DNA from: Hymenopellis radicata
Taxonomy: Eukaryota > Basidiomycota > Agaricomycetes > Agaricales > Physalacriaceae
Length of the DNA stretch: 64,000 nucleotides
Assembly: GCA_015501595.1 (NCBI GenBank)
Contig: JADNRX010000100.1
Location: 62,001-126,000, forward strand
Direction of reading: 5' to 3'
Under the pieces are notes generated by a model. That model saw only the letters and a program-made list of their open reading frames with translations. It was not told where the DNA came from and did no database searches. The position numbers were made by a program, and so were the translations under genes. Positions 1-10,051 of this stretch are shown piece after piece; the first letter of the stretch is position 1, and every line of letters starts with the position of its first letter.

Positions 1-2
1 AC

Positions 3-935
3 GCCTTTGCTTGGCGGAGCCTCACGGCGGAGGTAGCCGTCCAGAAAGCTCTTAACGTTATGGTATCTACCTTGGAGAGCCTTACCTTCAAAGACATGCT
101 CCACAATACTGTTGAGCTTCCAGTGTTTATTTGCGCGTGTCAGAACCTCAAGTCATTAGCGTTCGAGGCGTATAATGGATGGGAAGACGGCGCCACCATT
201 TCCTCCGCACTTGAGGCGCCCGTCTTTCGTGACCCAGCAGTTTTGTCAAGCAGACGCCCAATATGCCTGAAACGGCTCAGCTTTGGTTACGCATCAGTGT
301 GCTTGTTGTCGTCGCGGGCTTTTTTGGAGATGCTCTTGACGAGAGCCGCGTTCCAACTCGATTTGGAGGAGTTCAATTTAACTTGGGAGAGAGATTGGAG
401 CAACCCACTTCAGGAGAGTTTCTTTCAGGCCATTGGATTCAGTCTAAAGACAATCACATTGAGTCCATCAGTACCATATAATCAGGATCCTAGCGGTGTG
501 TTATCTACGCTCTGGGTGTATGTAAACTTGCTTGCTTATCCGATTCATCTAGAAATCATTCGGCTCCTGTCTAAGTGCACTCAGCTCTCATCTTTCACTC
601 TTCATATCATCAAGCGTTACGGGGAAGGACCCCCTGTTCGTTGGTTCGCACCCATGCTGGACACTTTGGCCCGAGTGTCATCGACCCATCTAAAGGAATT
701 TGTCGTCAAGTGCAGGTTGTGTGGTGCAGACGTCGAGAAAAACCAATACCTTCCTTGGGCAAAGCTTGACGATGCATTTTCCAACACAAGTTGCTTTCCA
801 GTCTTTCGGAAGTTATGTGTTGTGATATCATTTTCAAGTCGGACGTTTTATTCAGGTGGGACTGAAAGTGTGTATAGATTCCTTGAAGAGTCAATGCCTA
901 CGACGCTGAAGGCAGGCTTGCTGGAGATACGATGA
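3..935 (+). CDS. F-box/LRR-like protein, 5' end outside window
   Basis: The frame is open from base 3 to the stop at 933-935, so the gene starts before the window. The product is a member of a basidiomycete F-box/leucine-rich family present at least four times here; the N-terminal F-box would lie upstream. It is closest to the copy at 18.6-20.0 kb: both share STLESLTF near the window start, a FxLDLE block mid-protein, and NQYLPWAKL/NQFLPWAKL near the C-terminus. A 57 nt intron is likely at 496-552 (GTGTGT..TAG), the same place as in its paralogues; it is a multiple of three, so it does not break the frame. It ends FLEESMPTTLKAGLLEIR, typical of the family. Such proteins are usually substrate adaptors of SCF ubiquitin ligases; that role is family inference and no substrate is known. 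Confidence 0.75.
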   Translation, partial: AFAWRSLTAEVAVQKALNVMVSTLESLTFKDMLHNTVELPVFICACQNLKSLAFEAYNGWEDGATISSALEAPVFRDPAVLSSRRPICLKRLSFGYASVCLLSSRAFLEMLLTRAAFQLDLEEFNLTWERDWSNPLQESFFQAIGFSLKTITLSPSVPYNQDPSGVLSTLWVYVNLLAYPIHLEIIRLLSKCTQLSSFTLHIIKRYGEGPPVRWFAPMLDTLARVSSTHLKEFVVKCRLCGADVEKNQYLPWAKLDDAFSNTSCFPVFRKLCVVISFSSRTFYSGGTESVYRFLEESMPTTLKAGLLEIR

Positions 936-1235
936 CCGCCACGACATTTCAGTCATAGCATTTACGTAGGCATAGTAGTTACTTAACTTGTTCGATACAT
1001 GAGAGTGCTCTACAAACATGACGAAGAAATGAATCGGAGGATGTCCGTCGTCGAGTTACTTGGCCGGTGTACCCGAGCACTTCAGGGTAACCATTGTGGC
1101 TTACTTAAGCGCCTCCTTGTTGAACTTGAACGTCGACGAGGACTACTTCTTGACTCTTATTGCGGCGTATAGGCTTCGCGGTAAAGAAGTTCTTCGGTGT
1201 TCCCAATAACGACAAAGCTGTACATTCTACGCGAA
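936..1235. other. intergenic spacer between two F-box/LRR-like genes
   Basis: This 300 bp stretch holds the 3' flank of the first F-box-like gene and the promoter side of the second. I see no supported gene, clear TATA box or repeat in it. Confidence 0.5.
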
Positions 1236-2575
1236 ATGACCACCCTGGCCGCAGATCCTTCGGTATTCACTTTGGTGTATGTCTATCAACCGACTGTTTT
1301 GACATTTTTCAGGCCCCGCGCCTTCCTCAAGAAATCTTCGACATCATCATAAACCACTATCACTTTGACAAGAGCGCCCTTTCCGTCCTTGGCATTGTCA
1401 GTTGGTCATGGCTGCACTCTGCACGTCGCCATCTATTTGCGAAAGTAGAACTGTGCGAGCTCCGCGAAGCGCTTGACACTTCATGGAGAGTCAACTTTGG
1501 GTTGGAAATCATAACACGCTCGCCCGCCATTGCTTCCTGCATTCGCTTCGTGCAAATCAGGACGAATCGGAATGACCAGTATCTTGTCACTCAAGGATTC
1601 CAGTTCTTGTCTCTCCTTCCCAATCTACGCGCTCTCTCCTTAACCGGCATTTTTTGGCCGAGCTTCCAGCCCGAAAACGTACCGACTATCCTGAGAGGCA
1701 TAGCCACTATCGCTCCTGTCTTGGAAGAGCTTTCCCTCACATTAGTAACATTCGCGAATACTGCCGACCTCGCGATGTTCGTTCGCGCCTTTCCAATGGT
1801 CCAGCGGGTATCCTTCTCCCGCTGTGAATGGGAATGTAACTGGCTGGCCCCGCCGGCGCCGACGACGTCTGTATTTCGTGAACTCCCACAGCCGCCGGTA
1901 AAAACCTTAATATGCTTGGAACACGTCTGCATCCACGACTCCGTTCCACAGGCTATTTTGGAGGTACTTCTCCAGCGCGACACGTTCAAACTAGACCTGC
2001 AGGGGGCAAATATCTACTGGGACACAGGTCTCGAGTCCTTGGAAAACTTCTCGATTTATGAGAAGTTCTTCGCTGTTGTTGGAGCCAACCTACAGACCCT
2101 TGAACTGCGAGTGCGTGTACGGGAACGTCACGAGCCCGATGGTATGTGAGCATCTGCATACAGTGATACACATGGCTTACTATTTCATTCAGCTATCATC
2201 CAGCTCTTATCTAAATGCCGACAGCTCTGGTCCTTCTCAATCAACATCTCAGGCTGCCAGCGACGCCGCATGGTCTTCTTCGAGTCCATTCTCGAAACCG
2301 CGACCGTGTCGTCTCTCAAGGAATTCACCATCCACTGCACTCTGGGTTCGGCCCTCAAAAGAAAACGATTTATTCCTTGGGAGAAAGTTGATGACACGCT
2401 TTCCGACGCAGCGCGGTTACCGGTTTTCGGAAAGTTAACGGTCATAATTTATAATTCTGGCTTCGGGCTGTCGGTGGACCCCAGTAGTAGGGACGCTGTG
2501 TACGACAATCTCAGCGAGTCGATGCCTCGACTGCTACAGGCACGTATGCTTAGGATATCGGAGCCTGAGGAGTAA
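1236..2575 (+). CDS. F-box/LRR-like protein
   Basis: The model has three exons: 1236-1262, 1313-2141 and 2193-2575, with introns of 50 and 51 nt (GT..AG), giving 412 residues. The start was chosen because the short first exon encodes MTTLAADPS and splices in frame onto APRLPQEIFDIII. The gene at 19,994 has the same layout (MEADPP, then AAHRLPQEIFD). Residues 10-50 form the F-box-like segment (RLPQEIFDIII, SWSWLHSARRHLFAKVEL). The rest is an irregular leucine-rich repeat region with SLLPNLRALSLTGIFWP, and a C-terminal FIPWEKVDDTLSD block shared by all paralogues. It is probably an SCF-type adaptor (family inference). It lies head to tail with the first copy. Confidence 0.8.
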
Positions 2576-2639
2576 TCGTAGACACGATCTCGGGTTACTA
2601 GTTGGTGTCCCTAACAGAATTCGACATTCGACAATCACT

Positions 2640-2850
2640 GTTATCCGGAATCCATCGGCCCCAAATCAAGTTTATGACCTTCTCCGCAGTTCTCCCTAAT
2701 CTCCGGGTTCTCTCTCTCGGTGATAGTATTTTCTGGCCAGACTTTGACGTGGCGCAAGGATAGAATGTTATATCTCCAATGCTTCGAGCCCTTTCTCAGG
2801 TACTTGAGACAGCATTCTCCTCTCACTTCAGCTCACAGTTCGACTTAAGC
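2640..2850 (+). pseudogene. F-box/LRR-like gene remnant
   Basis: Translation of the plus strand gives VLPNLRVLSLGDSIFWPDFD, clearly related to the LRR block of the gene just upstream, followed by a stop and then LRALSQVLETAF, matching its IAPVLEEL region. No F-box, start or C-terminal block is left. This is a decayed fragment of a third tandem copy. Positions 2850-3256 hold only short uninformative ORFs. Confidence 0.6.
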
Positions 2851-3256
2851 CAGTAAGTATCTTCCCTGGCAGATACTGGACTCGACTTTTCCGATAAGAG
2901 TCGTTACCCATCGTCAGCAATGCACCAATCTCTATGGCTTATACTCCCAGTTATATTATGGAGGACTCAAAGAGTCTTAGCCAGTCTTAAGACGTTGATG
3001 CCTGAGTTGCTTTCCAGGAAAGGTGCTGTTGATAAAGCACGCCTCCGTTCCACTTGGACCAAAATGATTTGGCGGTCGCGTGTCCACTCTCGTAAGAAAC
3101 GTAACAAGTAGTCTGATACCTAGTAGCAGTGGCGTTGACGTGTTTGCGCGTCACTCGATATTCAGGTGTGTGCGTGCTTCAGCCTTCCGTCGCGATCACT
3201 ATCGCCGAAAAGGGAAATTCCGAAGTATACACTTTGTTCTTAACCGTTTTGTTCAA

Positions 3257-4084
3257 ATGACCCACACGGAAGACATCCTCCAGTTCAACTCTGCTGACGC
3301 CGACGCCGTCCTCGTGTCCTGCGATGGCGCCAGGTTCGCCGTGCACAAGTGCATCTTGTCTCTCGCGTCGCCTTTTTTCAAAGACATGTTCTCCCTGCCC
3401 CAACCCTCATCGTCGTCTGAATCCTCCATCCAAAGAAACCTTGATATCGAGTGCACAGAAACGAAGGACGTCCTCTTCGCGCTGCTTCAATTCATATATC
3501 CCGTTCCCAACCCCAATGTCGCGTCTCTCGACGAGCTCGTGCCTTTGCTAGAAGCAGCACGAAAGTTCCAGCTGGACTATCTCGTGGACGAACTGGGAAC
3601 GACGCTCACCGATGAGCGTCTCGGCTTCGTGAAGGAGGCTCCGCTGCGCGTGTATGCCATTGCTACGCGTTTTGGGTTCGAGGAGGAGATGCGAGTGGCG
3701 GCGAAGGGCACTCTGCGGTACAATGTCTTGGCTTGTCCGCTCAACGAGGATTTGAAGAATATCAACGCGTACGATTATCACCGCCTGCTCGACCTTCATC
3801 GTCGCCATGCCAAGGCAACACAAGAGGCATTACGGAACTACTCGAAACAAATCACGCGTTGCAGAGATTGTGGCAGCGTCCCAAAATGGTGGACCCAGTT
3901 TTTAGAGCTCGCCGACCTCGAGCTCTCAGAACGGCCTTCTGTGGATGTTATATGCACGCATGAATTCATCGCATCTGCCGTTACTGCTGCCAGGTGTACT
4001 GATTGTGCCACAAGTGCTTTCCATTTTTATAGCAAGATGGAGAGCATGAAGAAGAGTATTGATGGTATTTCTTTTGATGTTTAG
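3257..4084 (+). CDS. BTB/POZ domain protein
   Basis: A 275-residue protein from the MTHTEDILQFNS start; the frame stays open upstream to 3080, but the paralogue downstream begins at the same MTHT. The BTB/POZ domain covers about residues 10-120: DADAVLVSCDGARFAVHKCI is the classic BTB opening, then LASPFFKDMF and a LLQFIYPVPNP segment. The C-terminal half has paired cysteines (CRDCGSVPKWW, and CTDC near residue 255). Basidiomycete BTB proteins of this type are common; they mediate dimerisation and may act as Cullin-3 adaptors, but no partner is shown here. A near-identical paralogue follows about 195 bp downstream on the same strand, so this is a tandem duplication. Confidence 0.85.
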   Translation: MTHTEDILQFNSADADAVLVSCDGARFAVHKCILSLASPFFKDMFSLPQPSSSSESSIQRNLDIECTETKDVLFALLQFIYPVPNPNVASLDELVPLLEAARKFQLDYLVDELGTTLTDERLGFVKEAPLRVYAIATRFGFEEEMRVAAKGTLRYNVLACPLNEDLKNINAYDYHRLLDLHRRHAKATQEALRNYSKQITRCRDCGSVPKWWTQFLELADLELSERPSVDVICTHEFIASAVTAARCTDCATSAFHFYSKMESMKKSIDGISFDV

Positions 4085-4278
4085 ATGTTTTTCAGTCAGT
4101 CCTTTCGAGAAGCTTTGACCTACATCTTACTCAACACTTAAGTTTACTCAGGTACTTTGTCGTTTTGTCAATCTCTCTGGAAAGTCACGAGTTGAGTACG
4201 GCATGTTGTTGACGATTGATTGCTACTAACGCGATGACTTCCTTTCAGTTTTTTGTTCTTAACTACCATCTTATCAGT

Positions 4279-5100
4279 ATGACACACACGAAGGATGTCC
4301 TGAAATTCAACTCTCCTGACGCTGACGTGGTCCTTGTCTCTTGCGATGGCGCTAGATTCGCCGTGCACAAGTGTATCTTGTCCATCGCGTCGCCGTTCTT
4401 CAAAGACATGTTTTCCCTACCCCATCCTTCGTCCGAATCCTCTGATCCAAAAGACGTCGACATCGAGTGCACAGAGAGCAAAGCTGTCCTCTTCGCGCTG
4501 CTTAAGTTCATGTATCCCGTTCCCAATCCACAGATCGCTTCACTCGACGAGCTCGTACCTTTGATCGAGGCAGTACAAAAGTTCCAGCTCGAGTATCTAC
4601 ACGACGAGCTACGAGCGATGCTCATCGATGAGCGTCTCGGTTTTGTGAAGGATGCTCCGCTGCGCGTGTATGCCATTGCTACGCGTTTTGGGTTCGGGGA
4701 GGAGATGCGAGTGGCGGCGAAAGGCACGCTGCGGTACAATGTCCTCGATTGTCCGCTAAACGACGATCTCAAGAATATCAGCGCGTACGATTATCACCGC
4801 CTGCTCGACCTTCATCGTCGCCATGTCAAGGCAACGCAGGAGGCATTGCGAAACTACTCGAAACAAGTCACGCGTTGCAGAGATTGTGGCAGCGTCCCAA
4901 AGTGGTGGACCAAGTTTTTAGAGCTTGCCGACCTCGAGCTCTCAGAAAGGCCTTCTGTGGATGTTATATTCACGCATGAATTCATCGCATCTGCCGTTGC
5001 TGCTTCCAAGTGTACTGGTTGTACCACAAGTGCTTTCCAGTTTTACAGCAGGATGGAGGACATGAAAAAGAGTCTCGACGGTATTTCTTTTAATGTTTAG
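4279..5100 (+). CDS. BTB/POZ domain protein, tandem paralogue
   Basis: A 273-residue protein starting MTHTKDVLKFNS, closely similar along its whole length to the gene at 3257-4084. It has the same BTB domain (DADVVLVSCDGARFAVHKCI, IASPFFKDMF), the same middle LRVYAIATRFGF and the same C-terminal CRDCGSVPKWW and CTGC cysteine pairs. The first copy carries a slightly longer serine stretch (SSSSESS against SSESS). The frame extends upstream to 4216, but a possible acceptor (TTATCAG) just before the ATG makes 4279 the safer start. The pair arose by local duplication; function beyond BTB-mediated protein binding is unknown. Confidence 0.85.
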   Translation: MTHTKDVLKFNSPDADVVLVSCDGARFAVHKCILSIASPFFKDMFSLPHPSSESSDPKDVDIECTESKAVLFALLKFMYPVPNPQIASLDELVPLIEAVQKFQLEYLHDELRAMLIDERLGFVKDAPLRVYAIATRFGFGEEMRVAAKGTLRYNVLDCPLNDDLKNISAYDYHRLLDLHRRHVKATQEALRNYSKQVTRCRDCGSVPKWWTKFLELADLELSERPSVDVIFTHEFIASAVAASKCTGCTTSAFQFYSRMEDMKKSLDGISFNV

Positions 5101-5485
5101 ATTCCCTTCCATGTTTGATAGCTTCCGGTGATTTTTGGCAGTTAAGTCGCTCCCAAGTCGCTTTGACCTTTGCTAACGTTTTTCACTTTGTGAAACAGCC
5201 CCGCCGACGAAAAGGTAATGGGTGCACGATGTGAAGATGTGATAGTCAAAGCAGACATACCCCTCAGCATCATAGCTTTTTCTCGAGAACAAAGATGATA
5301 TGAAGCATACTTGTATCTTTCTCTTTGTCAGATCGGATATCCAGGTTAAGGGATTCGACTTGCGCGAAGCCGCTCTCATGAGTACGTACGCATAATACCG
5401 ACACGGCAGGTGTGTACTGCGACTAGAAACAAATCTATAGTACAAGTCATCATCTATTTCACGAGTCGCTAATCGATACATCAAA
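5101..5485. other. spacer between convergent BTB and transporter genes
   Basis: This stretch holds the two 3' flanks. An open frame on the minus strand (5173-5538) overlaps the transporter C-terminus in another frame and has no recognisable domain. I call nothing in it. Confidence 0.4.
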
Positions 5486-7284
5486 TCAAAGTGATCCACC
5501 AACAGACTCCATCGTAAACGGAGAAGCAGTTGGCCCATCTAGTATAGCCAACTCATCCTCCGTAAATGGCATACGCGGAATAACCCACATACGCACAGGT
5601 AACAACAGCATAATAATCACAGGGAACCCAATCGCCGCAATGGTCTGTGTAACAGCAAACGTCGCCCCGAACCCGAACAGCTGCACCGCGATGAACATGA
5701 GGATGCGCGACTTGCGCACCTTCCTGAGCGGCTCGTCCGCAGGCGTGAGCTTCTTGTCTCGCAGAAAATAGAGGAGCTTCTGCGTGATGCCGTTGCCCTG
5801 GAGAGCGTCGGCGCCCATGAACCAGAACAGTCCGGCGAGCACGCCTCGGGGTATCAAGTTCAACACATGCAGGAACGGGCCTGTGAGGAGGACCATGCAT
5901 AACGCGCCCTGAGCAAGATTCGACACGCGCTGTTCTACGACAGCCACCGGCACCTCAGCATGTTGATCATTCCCTTTCCGCACATCCTCTTCCTCATCCC
6001 GCTTCACCGGTCGCCCCATAATCACCAAGGACGTCGTATGAATCGGCGCCTGCGGTATAAGCCCATTCGGTGCTGGCAACCCGAGCAGACCAGCAATGAA
6101 TGTGGTCACTCCGAGCAGGAAAAAGTCCCAATGAAAGCCCGGTGGCTTGCGCAGCGGGAACTCTGCGCCTTGAGCCATCAGCGACGAAACATTGTGATCG
6201 AAAAAGAACAAGATCCACAAGATGATCCCGAACGGAAGTGCAATCCCCACCCACTTTCCCTCGAGCTGCCAAAAGCGTACGAGCCACGCTCGACCTTGCG
6301 CAGCCTCGAATGCGCCTTGGACAGGCAGCGTTAATGGGTTCGCAGTGTTGAAACGTCCCCAATACGCCATGGCCGAGGTCGCGACGAGGGATATAGGCAT
6401 ACCGTAATCCGCGAGGAAGCGGCGGACGTGTCGATGGAAGAGCGTCTTTTGGGAGAGAGATTGGAAGAGGAAGGACACGACGAGCATAAGGAGGGCGAGG
6501 ATGATGGAGACGAGCGCGCCAGGGAGGGTGGAGGAAGGATTATTGAGCTGCCGCGTGAGGACCTGGATGCCGTATTGGAGATACACCCACGACACATAGA
6601 AGCCAAATGTATCGCACGAGAAGAGCGTCACGTATTTCAGAAAGTTGCACCAGTTGAGTATGGCAGTCACCCAGTGGATGATGGCTGCCCAGAGATACAC
6701 CCATCCAATGAAATGGAGGTACACCGGTGGATTGTCCTGCTTTTCGATGATGTCGTAAATGGTTTTATTGAAAACAGTTATAGGGCCTGTGGGAGCTGAG
6801 CTTGGGGCGGGGTAAGATGACATCGAACACACCAGTAACACCGGCGATGGTAAGGGGCTGCGCGCCAAAGACGGAGAATATGAAAGCGGCCATGAAGGAG
6901 GATATGAGCACTTCCGTAACGCCGTACTGCCCGGTCGTCTCAATTAGATCCAACGAAAATGCAATGCCGGGGAGGACACTACAAAGCGTTGGTTGAGGGA
7001 CCCATAGAACAATTATGTACCGACTTTGCGAAAAATATCAACGCGGTGGCTGGGACAACACGGTAATTCCAGGCATCTGTCCAGTCGCTGGCGTAATGTG
7101 GGGCGCGAGCCTTGATATCGAGAATAATCCCTGAGGCGAGCTTGCGCACCCAGCCCTTGATCGGGCCTCTTGTATGCGTCTGAGATGTTCGTAACGTCGT
7201 GGACGGTGCAGCTGACCCCTGCTGCCCTTTCTCTTCCTCTTTACTAGAACTCAATTCCTCCACCTGGAACTGCGTTGTCGACAT
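5486..7284 (-). CDS. Bor1-type boron/bicarbonate (anion exchange) transporter
   Basis: Exons are 7284-7025, 6978-6833 and 6786-5486, with two 46 nt introns; splicing gives 568 residues. After a polar serine/glutamate-rich N-terminus, a GWVRKLASGI.LDI segment leads into about a dozen hydrophobic segments. Family hallmarks are VLPGIAFSLDLIETTGQYGV and QPLTIAGVTGP (first transmembrane repeat), and PRGVLAGLFWFMGADALQGN (second repeat). This is the SLC4/HCO3-transporter fold; fungal members such as Bor1 export borate at the plasma membrane. The exon 1/2 joint was chosen because it restores FFANVLPGIAF; reading through the intron gives a stop. The long loop RDEEEDVRKGNDQH is probably cytosolic. Substrate is inferred from the family. 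Confidence 0.9.
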
Positions 7285-7770
7285 GGCGCGCGTTAAAAGA
7301 AAGTAGAGAGGAAAGGACTATTAGATATTAAAGTGGCCTGTTCCTCTGCATTGGTGACGGGGCAGAGAGAAGGTGGTGGGGCAGGGGAAAGCATGAAATT
7401 TGACGCACCTGAGCCTTTCGGATTAATCGGAGTAACATAAACCGCATTTGTCATAGCAAACCTTCAGTGTGGAGAACCTGTTCAACTTGCTTTCATTTCT
7501 TGTCATTATCAGATGAACGAACATCGACGAACGGCGTGGCCCGGAACTAAAACAAAGTATCGTTTATCCGCGCAAGATCTCCACGTGCTGTTGAGCTAAC
7601 AGTAGGTCGACAGTAACAAGCAATGACTTGAAAGTTCGAGTCTGTTCGAGTTAACGGTAGGCTTAACCCTAACTCCAGGAATTCTCCGTAAACGAGCAGT
7701 TTTCTCAGTCTTATGAGCAGTTATGAGGGCATGGCGATCTTGATCTTACTACACAGCTTTGGTTCCACTC
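7285..7770. other. transporter promoter side, no gene seen
   Basis: This is the upstream flank of the Bor1-like gene and the 3' flank of the doubtful zinc-finger gene. Several C/T-rich and A-rich patches occur, but there is no ORF or repeat that I can support. Confidence 0.4.
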
Positions 7771-8735
7771 TCACATTCGAATTGTCGGTGTCATTGCAAT
7801 GCACAATTCAACAATTCCTACACACAGGCATGTATCCACAAAGTTAACGACGGTGCTACGGTGAACATCATTATCAAGGCCGAGGCACACTTCAATTCCT
7901 GGATTCACAAGAGATGTCCCAGCTTGCGCGGTGCTAGGTTCCGCTGCCGCTTCGCGGAGCTCGTCGGGCTCAATTTGGTGTCTAATGGACAAGTGCAGCC
8001 ATAGCCGCTCTCTAGTCCGGTAAGACGCGCCGCATCCGATGACCGGGCAAGCGATGGGAGCTGTAACGGAATCGGAAAAGCGCGCATTTACGAAACGAGA
8101 AAACATACCATCTTGATGACTTGATGAATAGTTGTCGCGACTGCGATGAACTTTGACCTTACGGGAATGCAGTCCTGCAGAGTTCCCAGGTTTCGTGACT
8201 GGGTACTCTAGTAGTTATAATCAGGCCCCTGGAACGACTTGGAAGGAAGGATGGAACGCAACTCGTAGTACTAGTAACATGTGTTTCCTTGTGGCGCCGC
8301 AAGGTCTTCTGATCAGAATCTCGGTAGGTTAAAGAGTATTGCTGGCACGCGTAGGTTGTCTTTTGAACTGGACGAGAGGAGGAATTGGATGCGGCCATCG
8401 TGTACCACATTCAGCGGAAGGCTAGTTCCGTTGTTCTCGAACACGTTTCTGGAGTAATTACTAGTATCGTGCGGGTGAAGATATGAGGCAGTAGTTGAGG
8501 GTGGTGAATACAAGTCCATTCGTTCGGGGTACGGCGACTCGGTTTCGAGTATTGCTATCTGAGGATGTGGCGAGGAGTGCCTATCCACTGCGTGCAGGCC
8601 AGTGTCGTACGGAGGGGCGTGAAGAGGAACTTGATGAATGGTATTTCGTGGCAGAGGCAATGTTCGACCAGCAGACCACCGTGCGGGCAAGCCATCTCGA
8701 AGCTCGTCGGGGTATCGTATCACGTATTGGGCCAT
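7771..8735 (-). CDS. possible C2H2 zinc-finger gene, structure unresolved
   Basis: A minus-strand start at 8735 opens MAQYVIRYPDELRDG, followed by a proline/histidine-rich region. In another frame (about 8330-8270) comes YACQQYSLTY...LRRHKETH, and at 8106-7771 a good C2H2 finger, CPVIGCGASYRTRERLWLHL followed by SIRH, with CX4C, X12, HX4H spacing. In the first finger the second zinc-binding Cys is replaced by Tyr (TAC, one change from TGC), so it may not fold. Two or more introns would be needed to join the frames and I could not place them with confidence. It could be a decaying gene or several unrelated exons. DNA-binding regulation is only a family guess. Confidence 0.35.
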
Positions 8736-8739
8736 GAAA

Positions 8740-10051
8740 GTTCTCGGGAAAGGAAAAGAAGGAGGAATGCTAACAAAGACAGGGCATGTCACCTTTTATT
8801 GAACGCGTCCTTTGATCGCAAAAAGAGACAAGAGATGTTGTTTGAAGGTTCCAGTAGGTTCCAGTAGCTGATGAGATGACCTGTTATTGTTCCCATTTCG
8901 AAGCGATTGTTTCGGGACACGACGAGACGGAGAAGATAAACAAAGAGACGGCATGGCGCAGACAGCCTTTAGGACGTGAAGTGCACTGTCGCCTCACAAC
9001 GCATCCAATTCGTGTGGAGGACGGTGTGGTAGTGGTCGAAGTTTCAAAGACCGAGGTAAGCCGGTTCTCACTTGGACAATGAGACCACCACGAGCATCCC
9101 GGCCCAGGCAAGAGCTTCACTTATGTTCTGCTGCTCTCTCGTCACAATTCTAATGTACATGGCAGAGCTGCAACACGTTGGGCTAGCGTCTGACGTTATA
9201 CTAGTGCGGGGCTCATCATACTCTAGTAAACCTTTGTTCGCCAGAAAGCTTGAGGTCTCCTTTCCATGGATCTGAACGACATGAAGACACAAAGGTCGAC
9301 AAAGTGAATTCAATTATTGATTTTTCAGAGAGTTCGGCAGCATCGTAGGGCGCTGTCTTGAAGATGTAATGTCCTTATAATCTGTTATCGCCTGTAACTG
9401 ACGATCTGTAAGCTCTTCCAAATACGCGTTTCGTGTCGCTCCAGTACAGCGCTACCTGTCTAGTTCTGGCACCTTCCCTTTCAGACAGCAAGGACTCCAT
9501 TCCGTACGCGTACAACTTAACGGTACAAGTGGGTCTGGTGAAGAGTCCTCCCTGAAAGAGATCCTCATCCTGGAGAGCAAGCTGATCTTGGGTATCACTA
9601 TCAGATCATAAGACCAAATGATGCAGATAATGCGCGGCAGGTCGCCCTCAAGCATTCCTTACTGGTGTTCCAAGACCGTCTGACGCAAAGGTTTGTCCAA
9701 GCACGACGTTACATCCGCAGTGGCGGGCCGGTCGCACGCTCCAGTTTCTCTGAGGATATTGGTCCCTACGACCTTTCGTTAGGCCACCCACGTCGATGTC
9801 GAGGCGTACTAGCAATCGCCAGACCTGATACGCGCCAACCACGCGTACAACTCTCAGCCCGAGCTTTCTCCCTTCATTCTCGTTGTTCTCGGCGCGGCGA
9901 CCTCGTCTATGTATACAATTTGAATATTGCGGAAGTCTCCAGACAGCCTTCCTCTGCAGTACAGATGACCTACCCGGTCACGGTCAACGCCGAAGTTTTT
10001 CCACCTCATATATGTCTATGTGATGTCTTATGTACAACCTTGCCAGTCGGT
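8740..10051. other. intergenic region without supported gene
   Basis: Only overlapping short ORFs on both strands are present, without a recognisable motif. The plus-strand frame open from 9665 runs into the GH115 first exon, but its extra residues have no secretion signal and I treat it as untranslated. Confidence 0.4.

Noticed and set aside
5553..6799. Long ORFs in other frames inside the Bor1-like gene
   Set aside because: They lie antisense or out of frame over a strongly supported transporter exon and show no domain.
9665..10051. Upstream extension of the GH115 reading frame
   Set aside because: The added residues carry no secretion signal, while the internal ATG at 10,052 gives a proper signal peptide; the open frame upstream is probably chance.
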